NCBI GenBank assembly: GCA_050180235.1
Contig: JBFXEJ010000013.1
Coordinates: 1 to 64,000, forward strand
From: JAABRU01 sp050180235
GTDB lineage: Bacteria > Desulfobacterota > Desulfobacteria > Desulfobacterales > Desulfococcaceae
Length of the DNA: 64,000 nt
Direction of reading: 5' to 3'
Shown here piece by piece: positions 24,323 to 32,454 of the stretch. The notes under the pieces are model-generated. The model did no database searches and was not told the DNA's origin. It was given only the letters and a program-made list of their open reading frames with translations. The translations under genes and the position numbers were made by a program. Position 1 is the first letter of the stretch, and each line of letters opens with the position of its first letter.

Positions 24323-26053
24323 TTATTCTGTATTTTCAGAAAGATGAAACAGCAGAACATATCTGGCATCCAGATTCTGTTCTGAAACTGCTGCATATTC
24401 CCTTTCCACTTCCGCAAACAAATCTTCCAGTATTTCCCGGTATTTTTCGGAAATTCCGAAAATATCCTCCCCGGCTCTGCCGGAAATCCATTGCAGAAAG
24501 GACTCTTTCATTTTATCCCTGATTTTGCGAATACCGCCCTCTGTTTCCCACAAATCCGAAAAAAATCTTCTGAAATCATTCATGGGTATGGGTTCCGGCG
24601 TTTCCGCAAGTCCCAGACAGTGGCGCGCCCAGGGTGTCAGGATAAAACTTTTCCATATCATGAACCTGTCCGCAGCAGGTTCCGGAGAAATCTGCAAAAG
24701 GTCAAGCAGACTGTCTGCGGCAATAATATGATCCAGCTTTTTTCCTGTATGCCGGATGTCCTCAGAGGATAAGAAATCCCTGTACAGCACACCGGATTGG
24801 TAATTGTCAAAAAACAGGGGTTTTTCAATCAGCAGGCCGCCCAGAATCCCCAGCCATTCCTCTCCCCAGAAGGTCAGGGCAAATCCCTGTTTTTCAAACC
24901 AGCTTTGTTTTCGCCATCTTTCAGCCCGCCATTTGAGTTCTGCTGCCTGTCCGTATCCCACACGGAAAATCTGCACAAGGGGATATTTCCGAAGCATATC
25001 CGCAGACTGTTCCGGAGACGGGGAATTTGTATTCAGCAGAACTTCCAGCCCGATACTGACATATCCGCATACTTTACGGACAATGCCTTTGAGTTCCTCA
25101 CGCTCCCTGATTTTCCGCTGATCTGCGGAAATGACATGATTGCACAGTCCCGCAAATTCGCTTTGCAGATGTTCGGAAATCCCTTCCTGCCCAAGCAGTT
25201 CCAGAGCATTGGCAAAGAAATTGTCTCTGCCCAGCACACTGAGCGGATACAGGGACACGGGGGAAGATTTCTCACTGTGACGCGGATATTTTTTCAGAAA
25301 ATTCCGGCTTTGTTTCAGAAAGGTTTCCGCTTTCATCGGCTGATAAATCCCCACAGCCTCATCAAAAGGCACAAAACCTTTTTCCGCAAGTCGCACATTC
25401 CGGAGCCTGTACATCTCTTCTTCAGCCTCTGCCGGAATCACGCTAGCGGATTCCAGCAGCATGGAGTGGTAGAATATATGATCATAATCTGAAAGCCTGC
25501 GCAGATATTCTGTCAAAAACTCATCCCGCTGTTCTTTCAGAGGATTGTCCGGATCCGGCCCGAAAGGCAGATCATTGACACGGAAATAAAAAACATCATC
25601 ATGGGTTTCAAACCCGTCTCCGAGTTCAGAAGGATCCTGATCATGCTCCCGCACAGCCACCTGAATGTTGCGGAAAAGATAGTATCCCATGAATTCTGTA
25701 TGCTTTTCCGCAGACCACTGCACCATGCGCGCGGGGCTGGCTGTCATGAAAAGTTTCAGCCACCGGGTAATTTCAGGAATGATGATGTGATCCCTGTGCC
25801 AGATGTCTGTATCCAGAATATATTCCCACTGCTTATCTGATGCCATTTCCAGCAGTTGCAGAGAATCCTCCACACCGATGTCGTGAATGAGAAAATAAAA
25901 ATCCTCTTCCGGAAAAGAATGGACAAGGGGAACAGGCTGGCGTTCATCCAGAATGCGATCCAAAGCCTTTTCCGGGGGAACTGCAAGAATTTCCTTCCTT
26001 TTTGCCTGAAGTTCCCGGATTCGTCTGTCTATTTGTTCAATTTCATTTGTCAT
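24323..26053 (-). CDS. DUF6178 family protein
   Basis: The 576-residue soluble protein matches, from memory, the DUF6178 family common in Desulfobacterota. Visible family features are the N-terminal coiled coil (IEQIDRRIRELQAKRKEI), PLVHSFPEEDFYFLIHDIG at about 42-60, and repeated EYILDTDIWHRD-type segments. No catalytic motif, signal peptide or membrane segment is seen. Function is unknown. It stands as a single gene between the repeat block and ampG, about 40 bases from the ampG stop on the same strand. Confidence 0.7.
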   Translation of the reverse strand: MTNEIEQIDRRIRELQAKRKEILAVPPEKALDRILDERQPVPLVHSFPEEDFYFLIHDIGVEDSLQLLEMASDKQWEYILDTDIWHRDHIIIPEITRWLKLFMTASPARMVQWSAEKHTEFMGYYLFRNIQVAVREHDQDPSELGDGFETHDDVFYFRVNDLPFGPDPDNPLKEQRDEFLTEYLRRLSDYDHIFYHSMLLESASVIPAEAEEEMYRLRNVRLAEKGFVPFDEAVGIYQPMKAETFLKQSRNFLKKYPRHSEKSSPVSLYPLSVLGRDNFFANALELLGQEGISEHLQSEFAGLCNHVISADQRKIREREELKGIVRKVCGYVSIGLEVLLNTNSPSPEQSADMLRKYPLVQIFRVGYGQAAELKWRAERWRKQSWFEKQGFALTFWGEEWLGILGGLLIEKPLFFDNYQSGVLYRDFLSSEDIRHTGKKLDHIIAADSLLDLLQISPEPAADRFMIWKSFILTPWARHCLGLAETPEPIPMNDFRRFFSDLWETEGGIRKIRDKMKESFLQWISGRAGEDIFGISEKYREILEDLFAEVEREYAAVSEQNLDARYVLLFHLSENTE

Positions 26054-26094
26054 GGGAAAAGATTTTATTCAATTTGGGAATAGTTGTCAATATT

Positions 26095-27342
26095 TCATTC
26101 CCTGACGCGGGGAGTCCAGGGAGCGAATTTCAGCAGAAGGAGTATACCGGGAATCGCCATTACCGTACAGACAATAAAAAATCCCTCCCATCCCAGATGC
26201 TTTGCCAGAAATCCGGTGGGCGCGGCTGCCAAAACTCTGGGAACGCCCATGAGACTGCTGAGAAGTGCATACTGTGTGGCAGTGAAGCGTTTGTCTGTAA
26301 TGCTTGCCATAAAGGCTGCATATGCGGCAGTTCCCATGCCGCCGCTGAGGTTTTCAAAAGCGATTACTCCGGACAGGGCAGCAATGCTGTGTCCAATACG
26401 GGCCAGAGCAACAAATCCCAGAATGGACACGGCCTGAAAAAAACCGAATACCCAAAGGGAGCGGTGAATGCCCAGCCGGATCATCATTATTCCGCCGATG
26501 AGACTGCCGCCGATGGTAGCCCAGAAACCGAAAATTTTGACCACCGCGCCGATTTCGGTTTTGGAAAATCCCACATCCAGATAAAACGGCGTGGTCATAG
26601 CCAAAGCCATAGTGTCCCCGATTTTATAAAAAAGGATAAAGGCCAGAATCCAGATGGCATTTTCCCTGCGGAAATATTCAATCATGGGATCAATCACCGC
26701 AGATTTCAGGGATTTTGGCATTTCAGCAGTAATGACCGGTTCCCGTGCAAACAGAGTAGTGACAATGCCCGGAATCATGCACAGGGCCATGACAAAATAC
26801 ACCTGGGCAAAACTTATATGATCGGCCAGCACCAGACCTCCGCCTGAAGCAAGAAGCATTCCCATCCGGTAGCCGTTTATATATAATGAAGAGCCAAGCC
26901 CCAGTTCCGCATCTGAAAGATCCTCCCGGCGGAATGCGTCCACCACAATATCCTGGGACGCGCTGAAAAAAGTAAGCAGAAATGCGGCAAAGGCAACAAT
27001 CCAGGGATCAGATTTGGGATTGCACTGCCCCAATCCTGCAATGGAATATATCAGAGCGATCTGCACAATCAGAAGCCAGCCCCGTCTGCGTCCCAGAAAG
27101 GGCAGGGTATAACGATCCAGAAAAGGAGCCCAAAGAAATTTGACCGTATAAGGCAGCCCCACCAGCGACATAATGCCGATGACGGTCAGATCCACTCCCT
27201 CCTCCTTCATCCATGCCTGCAGCAGGGTGATGGTCAGGAGCAGGGGCAGACCGCAGGAAAATCCCATGAGGAAGGCCACCAGCATCCTGGGACTGAAAAT
27301 CATTTTCAAAGCAGAAGGGTCTCTGCTGTTTTTTTGTTTCAT
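26095..27342 (-). CDS. ampG: AmpG-type muropeptide/MFS transporter
   Basis: The 415-residue MFS permease has about twelve membrane segments and the AmpG signatures FLWAPFLDRYTLPFLGRRRGW (residues about 59-79), SASQDIVVDAFRREDL (about 127-142) and FENLSGGMGTAAYAAFMASI (about 329-348). AmpG imports anhydro-muropeptides for cell-wall recycling. ATG 27342 is chosen over TTG 27375; neither has a strong ribosome binding site. It is divergent from the TrpF-like gene at 27451. No other recycling enzyme gene is close. Confidence 0.88.
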   Translation of the reverse strand: MKQKNSRDPSALKMIFSPRMLVAFLMGFSCGLPLLLTITLLQAWMKEEGVDLTVIGIMSLVGLPYTVKFLWAPFLDRYTLPFLGRRRGWLLIVQIALIYSIAGLGQCNPKSDPWIVAFAAFLLTFFSASQDIVVDAFRREDLSDAELGLGSSLYINGYRMGMLLASGGGLVLADHISFAQVYFVMALCMIPGIVTTLFAREPVITAEMPKSLKSAVIDPMIEYFRRENAIWILAFILFYKIGDTMALAMTTPFYLDVGFSKTEIGAVVKIFGFWATIGGSLIGGIMMIRLGIHRSLWVFGFFQAVSILGFVALARIGHSIAALSGVIAFENLSGGMGTAAYAAFMASITDKRFTATQYALLSSLMGVPRVLAAAPTGFLAKHLGWEGFFIVCTVMAIPGILLLLKFAPWTPRVRE

Positions 27343-27450
27343 AGATATGGTTTTCTGAAAAATATGATGTCTCAAACTGTTTGCGAAAAATTAATAAGTA
27401 TGCTAAACACGGTCGCAAAAGTCAACCTGTTTTACATGGAAATGAGAGAT

Positions 27451-28224
27451 ATGAGCAGAATAATCGTGCAGATTTATGAAATTCAGACAAAGGCCGAGGC
27501 TGAAAAAATGCTTGCCCTGGGTGTGGATCATATCGGGAGCGTGCTTGTTTCAGAATCGGAATGGAAAAAACCGGAAATCCGGGAAACCGTTTCTTTTGTG
27601 ACCGATGCCGGGGCAGTGAGCAGTCTCATTCCCCTTTTCCGCACTCCGGATGCGGTTTTCCGGACGCTGGAATATTACCGGCCCCATATTGTCCATTTCT
27701 GCGACAGTCTGACTGAGGGGAAAAAAATTTCTGATAAATGTGCGGAACTGATTTCTCTGCACCGGGAGGTGAAAAAAAAATTCCCTGACATACGCATTAT
27801 GCGCTCCATCCCCATTGCCAGGCCCGGTATGGGACATCAGATACCGAGTCTGGAGCTGGCAAAGATGTTTGAAAGTGTCAGTGATCTGTTTCTGACAGAC
27901 ACCATGATACTTCCTGACCGGAATTCTGATGCAGCGGAACAGCCGGTCAGCGGATTTGTGGGAATTACGGGAAAAACCTGCGACTGGGAGATAGCCTCAC
28001 AACTGGTGCGCATCAGCCGGATTCCGGTTATTCTTGCGGGCGGTCTGGGTCCGGAGAATGTGGCAGAGGGAATCATCCGCACCTCTCCTGCAGGAGTTGA
28101 CAGTTGCACAGGAACCAATGCCGCGGATGAAAAAGGCCGTCCCATCCGTTTTCGCAAAGATCCGGAAAGGGTCAGACATTTTGCGGAAGCAGTGAGAAAA
28201 ACAGAAAAAGAAAATTTTTCATAA
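27451..28224 (+). CDS. TrpF-like (phosphoribosylanthranilate isomerase fold) protein
   Basis: The 257-residue protein has the TIM-barrel outline of TrpF, including GVDHIGSVL near residues 24-32, the phosphate-loop-like GITGKTCDWEIASQL at about 172-186, ILAGGLGPENV at about 194-204 and the C-terminal GVDSCTGTN. The catalytic Cys expected in the first strand (KICGIT) is replaced: the segment reads VQIYEIQ, with Tyr9 and Glu10 in place of Cys-Gly. It is also longer than TrpF (about 200-225) and is far from any trp gene. It may therefore carry out another reaction or be a binding protein. Confidence 0.7.
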   Translation: MSRIIVQIYEIQTKAEAEKMLALGVDHIGSVLVSESEWKKPEIRETVSFVTDAGAVSSLIPLFRTPDAVFRTLEYYRPHIVHFCDSLTEGKKISDKCAELISLHREVKKKFPDIRIMRSIPIARPGMGHQIPSLELAKMFESVSDLFLTDTMILPDRNSDAAEQPVSGFVGITGKTCDWEIASQLVRISRIPVILAGGLGPENVAEGIIRTSPAGVDSCTGTNAADEKGRPIRFRKDPERVRHFAEAVRKTEKENFS

Positions 28225-28229
28225 AATCC

Positions 28230-28258
28230 TTGACCTAATCGTGTCTCGGCACTATGAA
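28230..28258 (+). promoter_or_regulatory. Sigma-70-like promoter for efp
   Basis: TTGACC at 28230-28235 and TATGAA at 28253-28258 are separated by exactly 17 bases. The efp start is about 55 bases downstream, preceded by AAGGAGAA. Confidence 0.6.
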
Positions 28259-28313
28259 AAAGAAAACTGATCTGGAATGCTTATAACTTTATTAATATCA
28301 AGGAGAAATATTT

Positions 28314-28874
28314 ATGTTGGAAAGCAGTGATCTGAAAAAAGGCTCAAAAATCGAAATTGACGGAGATCCCTATATTATCACCCAGTTTTCCTTTGTCAAA
28401 CCCGGCAAGGGGCAGGCCCTGTACAAATGCAGGCTCAAAAACATGGTGAACGGGACCCAGTTTGACCGGACATACCGATCCGGCGAAAAATTCAACGAAG
28501 CCCAGTTGGAAGAGCATGAAATGGAATACCTGTATTTTGACGGGGAACGCTACTGTTTCATGAACACCTCCAATTATGAGCAGGAAATGCTGACCGCAGA
28601 GCAGGTCGGGGAGGCCAAAGCCTTTCTGAAAGACAATACTGTATGCAATATTCTTTTCTTTGACGGAAGGGCCATTGGTCTGACCCTGCCCAATTTTGTG
28701 GAACTGCTGATTACAGGATCCGATCCCTGGGCCAAAGGTGATACCGCAGCCGGAAGCACCAAACCCGCAACTTTGGAAACCGGCCATGTTCTGCAGGTTC
28801 CGCCCTTTGTCAATGAGGGGGAAAAGATACGCATAGACACACGCACAGGGGAATATGTGGAACGGGTGAAATGA
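28314..28874 (+). CDS. efp: Translation elongation factor P
   Basis: The 186-residue protein has the three beta-barrel domains of EF-P, which rescues ribosomes stalled at proline runs. The loop that reaches the peptidyl-transferase centre is KPGKGQA, with the modifiable Lys at residue 32. ITGSDPWAKGDTAAGSTKPATLETG (about 131-155) and the C-terminal VNEGEKIRIDTRTGEYVERVK are diagnostic. The Shine-Dalgarno AAGGAG is seven bases from the ATG. No EpmA, EpmB or EarP gene is nearby; PGKG-loop EF-Ps can use a lysylation-type or no modification. Confidence 0.95.
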   Translation: MLESSDLKKGSKIEIDGDPYIITQFSFVKPGKGQALYKCRLKNMVNGTQFDRTYRSGEKFNEAQLEEHEMEYLYFDGERYCFMNTSNYEQEMLTAEQVGEAKAFLKDNTVCNILFFDGRAIGLTLPNFVELLITGSDPWAKGDTAAGSTKPATLETGHVLQVPPFVNEGEKIRIDTRTGEYVERVK

Positions 28875-29177
28875 CAGGGACTGGGAACTGGGAGTATGAA
28901 TTGCATTATGGTTCGGGGAAATCCTATGAACCAAAATATATTCCCATGCCATGTATGCAGGTAAAATCTGTTGCCATAGAACATATTCTGTGATAGTCAG
29001 TCCGTTTTGCTGTATGGTGAAAATGGATATATCCTGATTCAGATGGGGAATATATCTCTGTTTTTCCTGCGGCAGAGCGGACGCAGTTTTTTGTTATGAA
29101 AGAAAGCGGACAAAGGAGTTTCATCCTCCGGGATGATGTCATTTTTTTAACAAGATTGTTTTTATGTGGAGGAATTT
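28875..29177. other. Intergenic region, nothing recognised
   Basis: About 300 bases with no gene, tRNA or clear hairpin that I can support. A promoter for the cytochrome b operon is expected here but no good -35/-10 pair stands out. Confidence 0.4.
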
Positions 29178-29888
29178 ATGTATGATTTTCTGATCGGGCC
29201 GATGCTGGCTGTCAGCCTTGTGGTATTTGCGGGAGGACTTTCCTGGCGGATTTATCAGTTTTTTCAGTTGACCGCTGAAATGAAGATCGATCCCGCAGCT
29301 CTGCCCAAAAGCATTATTGCAGAAGTGGAAAACAGGGAGAAACACGAATATCTCCAGATTAATTCGGTGACTGATGTGTTTCTGAAATGGAAAGTGAAAC
29401 TGAAACGCACTTTTCTGGGAAGACACCCTGTTTTTTCCGCTGTCACGGTTCTGTTTCATCTGATTCTGCTGTTTCTGCCCATTGTCACAGTGGGTCACAA
29501 TGTGCTGCTGGATGATTATTTCGGGTTCAGTTTTCCCACTCTGTCAGAATCGACTGTTGACAGTATCACATTGATTTTCATCATTTTATTTGCCTTTTTT
29601 TTCCTGCGCCGGATATTTTCCGCACGGGTTCGGTCAGTAAGCACTTACAGGGACTATATTGCCCTGTTTGCCACAGGTCTGCCCTTTCTTACCGGTTATA
29701 TGGCTTATCATCAGACCTTTTCCTATGAAACCGTTCTTTATCTTCATATCATCTGCGGAGAACTGATGCTCATCGCGATTCCTTTCACCAAACTGGCGCA
29801 CATGCCTTTCTTTGTTCTTGCCCGTTTCATGGTCAGAAATGAACTTTCTTTTGGAACCGGCACCAGAAAATGGGTGGAAAACACTTAA
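29178..29888 (+). CDS. Membrane cytochrome b-like subunit (TmcC/DsrM/NarI-like)
   Basis: The 236-residue protein has about five membrane segments (residues 3-23, 84-106, 118-140, 158-180 and 190-212). Paired histidines in SAVTVLFHLILL and VTVGHN, and in LYLHIICG and FTKLAH, are suited to ligate two b-type hemes as in the NarI/DsrM/TmcC family that passes electrons between quinone or periplasmic cytochrome and cytoplasmic Fe-S partners. ATG 29178 is chosen because GGAGGA lies six bases upstream. It starts a four-gene run with an Fe-S protein, a tetraheme cytochrome c3 and a MetV-like protein, each with its own good ribosome binding site. Confidence 0.8.
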   Translation: MYDFLIGPMLAVSLVVFAGGLSWRIYQFFQLTAEMKIDPAALPKSIIAEVENREKHEYLQINSVTDVFLKWKVKLKRTFLGRHPVFSAVTVLFHLILLFLPIVTVGHNVLLDDYFGFSFPTLSESTVDSITLIFIILFAFFFLRRIFSARVRSVSTYRDYIALFATGLPFLTGYMAYHQTFSYETVLYLHIICGELMLIAIPFTKLAHMPFFVLARFMVRNELSFGTGTRKWVENT

Positions 29889-29907
29889 TATACGGAGGAC
29901 TATTATT

Positions 29908-30285
29908 ATGGATGCAGTTTCATTGGTGGAAGACAATGCCATCTGCAAAATGCTGGATCAGAAAAAAAATATGGAATTTTTTCTGTCTGTGTGCGTAGGC
30001 TGCGGCATGTGTGCGGAGAGCTGTTTTCTCTATGTCAACAATGACAGGGATCCCACTTATATGCCATCCTACAAGGCAGTGCATTCCCTGGGCAAAATGT
30101 ACCGGAAAAAGGGAAAGGTCAGCCGCGCGGAACTTGAAGAAATGAAGGATCTGCTTTGGAACAAGTGCGTTCTGTGCACACGCTGCTACTGTCCTTTGGG
30201 CATCAGCATTCCCAGTATGATTTCCTGGGCCAGAAGCATCTGCCGATCCCAGGGGTTTTTTCGTGAATATGATCAGGCTGAGTGA
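29908..30285 (+). CDS. Two-cluster ferredoxin-like protein (HdrC-like)
   Basis: The 125-residue protein is HdrC-like: CVGCGMCAESC at about residues 29-39 and CVLCTRCYCPLG at about 86-97, expected to hold two [4Fe-4S] clusters. The second motif has a shortened last interval (CxxCxxCxCP rather than CxxCxxCxxxCP), which may change cluster type or ligation. There is no CCG domain, unlike TmcB or HdrB, so it is purely an electron wire. It lies between the cytochrome b and cytochrome c3 genes and most likely docks on the cytoplasmic face of the cytochrome b. Confidence 0.8.
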   Translation: MDAVSLVEDNAICKMLDQKKNMEFFLSVCVGCGMCAESCFLYVNNDRDPTYMPSYKAVHSLGKMYRKKGKVSRAELEEMKDLLWNKCVLCTRCYCPLGISIPSMISWARSICRSQGFFREYDQAE

Positions 30286-30325
30286 AAAATTCAGCAGAAT
30301 ATAAACAGAGATAAAGGAATATCTT

Positions 30326-30739
30326 ATGGACAGAATGTTGATCAGTGCCATTATTCTTTGGGTTCTTACCCTGACCGTTGTGCGCCTGGGGCCTGCGGTT
30401 GCCCCGCCCGAAGAAGCTGCTCCGGGCCGTGCGCCCGCGTTTTTTCCCCATGACAAACATATGGAGGATGTGGGAGACTGCAAGGCATGTCACCACAGAT
30501 ATGAAAAAGGGGAAAATGTTCTGGATGAAAGTGAACTGGATGGCAGTGATGCCATGCGCTGCCGCACCTGCCATACAGCAGATGCCGAAGCTGATGCACG
30601 GCAGGCATTTCACCGCCAGTGCATTCAGTGTCACAGGATCATGGAAAAAGAGGGCAAAGCATCCGGCCCCCGTACCTGCGGTCAGTGCCATCCGGCAAAA
30701 ATGCCGGAAGAACCTGCTCCGCTTGCCATTGGACGATAA
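30326..30739 (+). CDS. Tetraheme cytochrome c3-type protein, membrane-anchored
   Basis: The 137-residue class III cytochrome has four CxxCH heme sites at residues 52-56, 79-83, 99-103 and 118-122, with candidate sixth ligands at H42, H45, H57 and H96. The N-terminus (ISAIILWVLTLTVVRLG) is a signal peptide or signal anchor, placing it in the periplasm. It resembles the type II/TmcA class more than soluble type I c3. In this operon it would exchange electrons with the cytochrome b subunit and with hydrogenase or formate dehydrogenase partners. Confidence 0.88.
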   Translation: MDRMLISAIILWVLTLTVVRLGPAVAPPEEAAPGRAPAFFPHDKHMEDVGDCKACHHRYEKGENVLDESELDGSDAMRCRTCHTADAEADARQAFHRQCIQCHRIMEKEGKASGPRTCGQCHPAKMPEEPAPLAIGR

Positions 30740-30777
30740 ACTGATTCCAAAATAAAAATATTCGGAGGATATATATA

Positions 30778-31491
30778 ATGGTAAAAGGAAAGAGAAAACC
30801 TTTTGAAGAAATCAAAGACATGGTCAAAAGGCACAGGAGAGTGCTGAACGTGGGCTGCGGCGGGTGCGTATCAGTCTGCTATGCAGGCGGAATGAAGGAA
30901 GTCAATATCCTCAATGATCAGTTGAGCGCTGTTTTCAAACAGGAAAATCATCCCTTTGTGATTGACGGCTATACAGTGGAACGCCAGTGCAATCAGACTT
31001 TTCTGGCTGAACTCGATGATATTGCTCCCAAATATGAGGCCATGATTTCCATGGCCTGCGGCGCGGGATGCCAGTATCTGGCAGAAAGATTTCCCAAAAT
31101 TCCGGTCTATCCGGCCATCAACACCATGTTCATCGGCGTGGACAAGGAAATCGGCATGTTTGAGGAAAGATGCCGTGCCTGCGGCAACTGTGTTCTGGGA
31201 CTGACCGGCGGAATCTGTCCAGTCACCCGTTGTGCCAAAAGCCTTTTCAACGGCCCATGCGGAGGAACCAACCAGAAAAGCTGCGAAGTCAGCAAAGACA
31301 TTCCCTGCGCGTGGTATGAAATTTATTTCCGGCTGAAAGAAATCGGCCAGTTGGACAATATTCTCAAGGTCAAGGAACCCATGGACTGGAAAAACACCAC
31401 CCGCGGAGTTTTTGTTCAGGAAGGATATGAAGCCCGGTTCGCTCCCAAAGAAAAAGGCAAACTCGGCGAGCTTATCAGCAGAATCCATTAA
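30778..31491 (+). CDS. metV: MetV-like methylenetetrahydrofolate reductase C-terminal protein
   Basis: The 237-residue cytoplasmic protein is a stand-alone MTHFR C-terminal (MetV) domain. Cysteine motifs are NVGCGGCVSVC (about 23-33), MACGAGCQYL (about 97-106) and CRACGNC...GGICPVTRCAKSLFNGPCGG (about 127-160); homologues bind [4Fe-4S] clusters and/or zinc. MetV joins MetF and feeds it electrons in the methyl branch of the Wood-Ljungdahl pathway. metF is not in the window. Here metV closes an operon with a membrane cytochrome b, Fe-S protein and cytochrome c3, which suggests membrane-linked electron exchange. A terminator follows at 31514. Confidence 0.85.
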   Translation: MVKGKRKPFEEIKDMVKRHRRVLNVGCGGCVSVCYAGGMKEVNILNDQLSAVFKQENHPFVIDGYTVERQCNQTFLAELDDIAPKYEAMISMACGAGCQYLAERFPKIPVYPAINTMFIGVDKEIGMFEERCRACGNCVLGLTGGICPVTRCAKSLFNGPCGGTNQKSCEVSKDIPCAWYEIYFRLKEIGQLDNILKVKEPMDWKNTTRGVFVQEGYEARFAPKEKGKLGELISRIH

Positions 31492-31513
31492 TCAGGTTTT
31501 CCGTTCTCACATA

Positions 31514-31548
31514 AAAAAGGCCGTCCGGTTTGTCCGAACGGCCTTTTG
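31514..31548 (+). terminator. Intrinsic terminator after metV
   Basis: AAAAAAGGCCGT...ACGGCCTTTT forms an 8-base GC-rich stem with A/T flanks on both strands, 20 bases after the metV stop. Confidence 0.85.
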
Positions 31549-31774
31549 GGATATAAAATCCGGCAGTATTTTCGAAAAATTGGCATAAAATTTACATTTC
31601 CGCTAATATGCAAAACTGTATGTTAGTCGGAAAAAAATTATAACAACTGGTTATATCCTCCAAAAAAAGGACTCTTGATGTTTGATGATTTTACAGCGTT
31701 TTTTCAGGAAAATGTAGTATCTTCCTATGCTTCATACGCTGACAAATAATACCCTATATAAAGCAGAGGTTAAT

Positions 31775-32170
31775 ATGAGACTACTTGAAACAAAAGCATT
31801 TTTTGATATAAAAAAACCAATAGTCATTATATCTGGTGATGTTAGTACAGGTAAAACTCCCTATGCGAAAAAGATAGAAACAATTGGAAAGGAAAAAGGA
31901 ATAAATATATCTATCTATGATCATGATATTTTTGATCTGCCAAATGCAAAAAAAATTAATTCTGCCTCAAAGAAAAAATTATTTCAAATCATCAATGAAG
32001 TAAATCAAAATGATTCTATTGATATGGCAGTTATAACTATAGGGACTGGGTGTAATAGCGGCAGAAATTTTACGATTGAAATTTTGGGGCATGGGTTTAA
32101 CGCTATGCGTTTTTTTCAACTCTTATTCGATGATGAGATTGAACGGGCCAAAAAGTGCATAGCTACTTGA
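31775..32170 (+). CDS. Small P-loop protein of unknown function
   Basis: The 131-residue protein has a Walker A-like motif ISGDVSTGKTPYAK at about residues 20-33 and a possible Walker B (MAVITIG) near 85-91, so it probably binds ATP or GTP. I chose ATG 31775, which follows AGAGGTTAAT; an upstream ATG at 31727 has no such site. Low GC and position in an accessory stretch suggest recent acquisition. A TAACAACTGGTTA sequence about 130 bases upstream resembles the collapsed attC at 23740. Function is unknown. Confidence 0.55.
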   Translation: MRLLETKAFFDIKKPIVIISGDVSTGKTPYAKKIETIGKEKGINISIYDHDIFDLPNAKKINSASKKKLFQIINEVNQNDSIDMAVITIGTGCNSGRNFTIEILGHGFNAMRFFQLLFDDEIERAKKCIAT

Positions 32171-32244
32171 AATATTGTAATGTGGTGAGGTAGTGAATCC
32201 ACCCGATATTTAACCTATCTTTAAAAATGATTAAATATCAGACT

Positions 32245-32408
32245 ATAATGTTTCAACTTTTGTTTTTTATGGCACAAAAACTGCCTGCCGTCAGGAACAT
32301 GTTTTTTCGACCTGTCCGAAGGTTTTTTCAGATCAGAAAGGATGATTTTTTCCGTCCGGACTGCTTTGCAAAAGTCATGCCCAAAAAAACCAAAGTTGAA
32401 ATATTATA
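32245..32408. repeat. Inverted-repeat element (MITE-like)
   Basis: ATAATGTTTCAACTTTTG at 32245 and CAAAGTTGAAATATTAT at 32391 are near-perfect inverted termini, extended inwards by TTTTTTATGGCA and TGCCCAAAAAAA. About 164 bases in all, with no coding capacity. It sits between the P-loop gene and the methyltransferase gene. Confidence 0.6.
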
Positions 32409-32454
32409 ATTGGAATAAGCAACGAAATACAAAATTTTTCCATATAGTTGAAAT

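Noticed and set aside
26002..26847. Plus-strand frame of 281 codons opposite ampG
   Set aside because: Antisense to a clear transporter gene; composition (many Ser, Gly, His, Cys) is typical of a shadow frame.
31637..31655. TATAACAACTGGTTATA as an attC site before the P-loop gene
   Set aside because: Only the outer palindrome is present with no arms or extrahelical base; it resembles the collapsed pair at 23740 but is too short to call.
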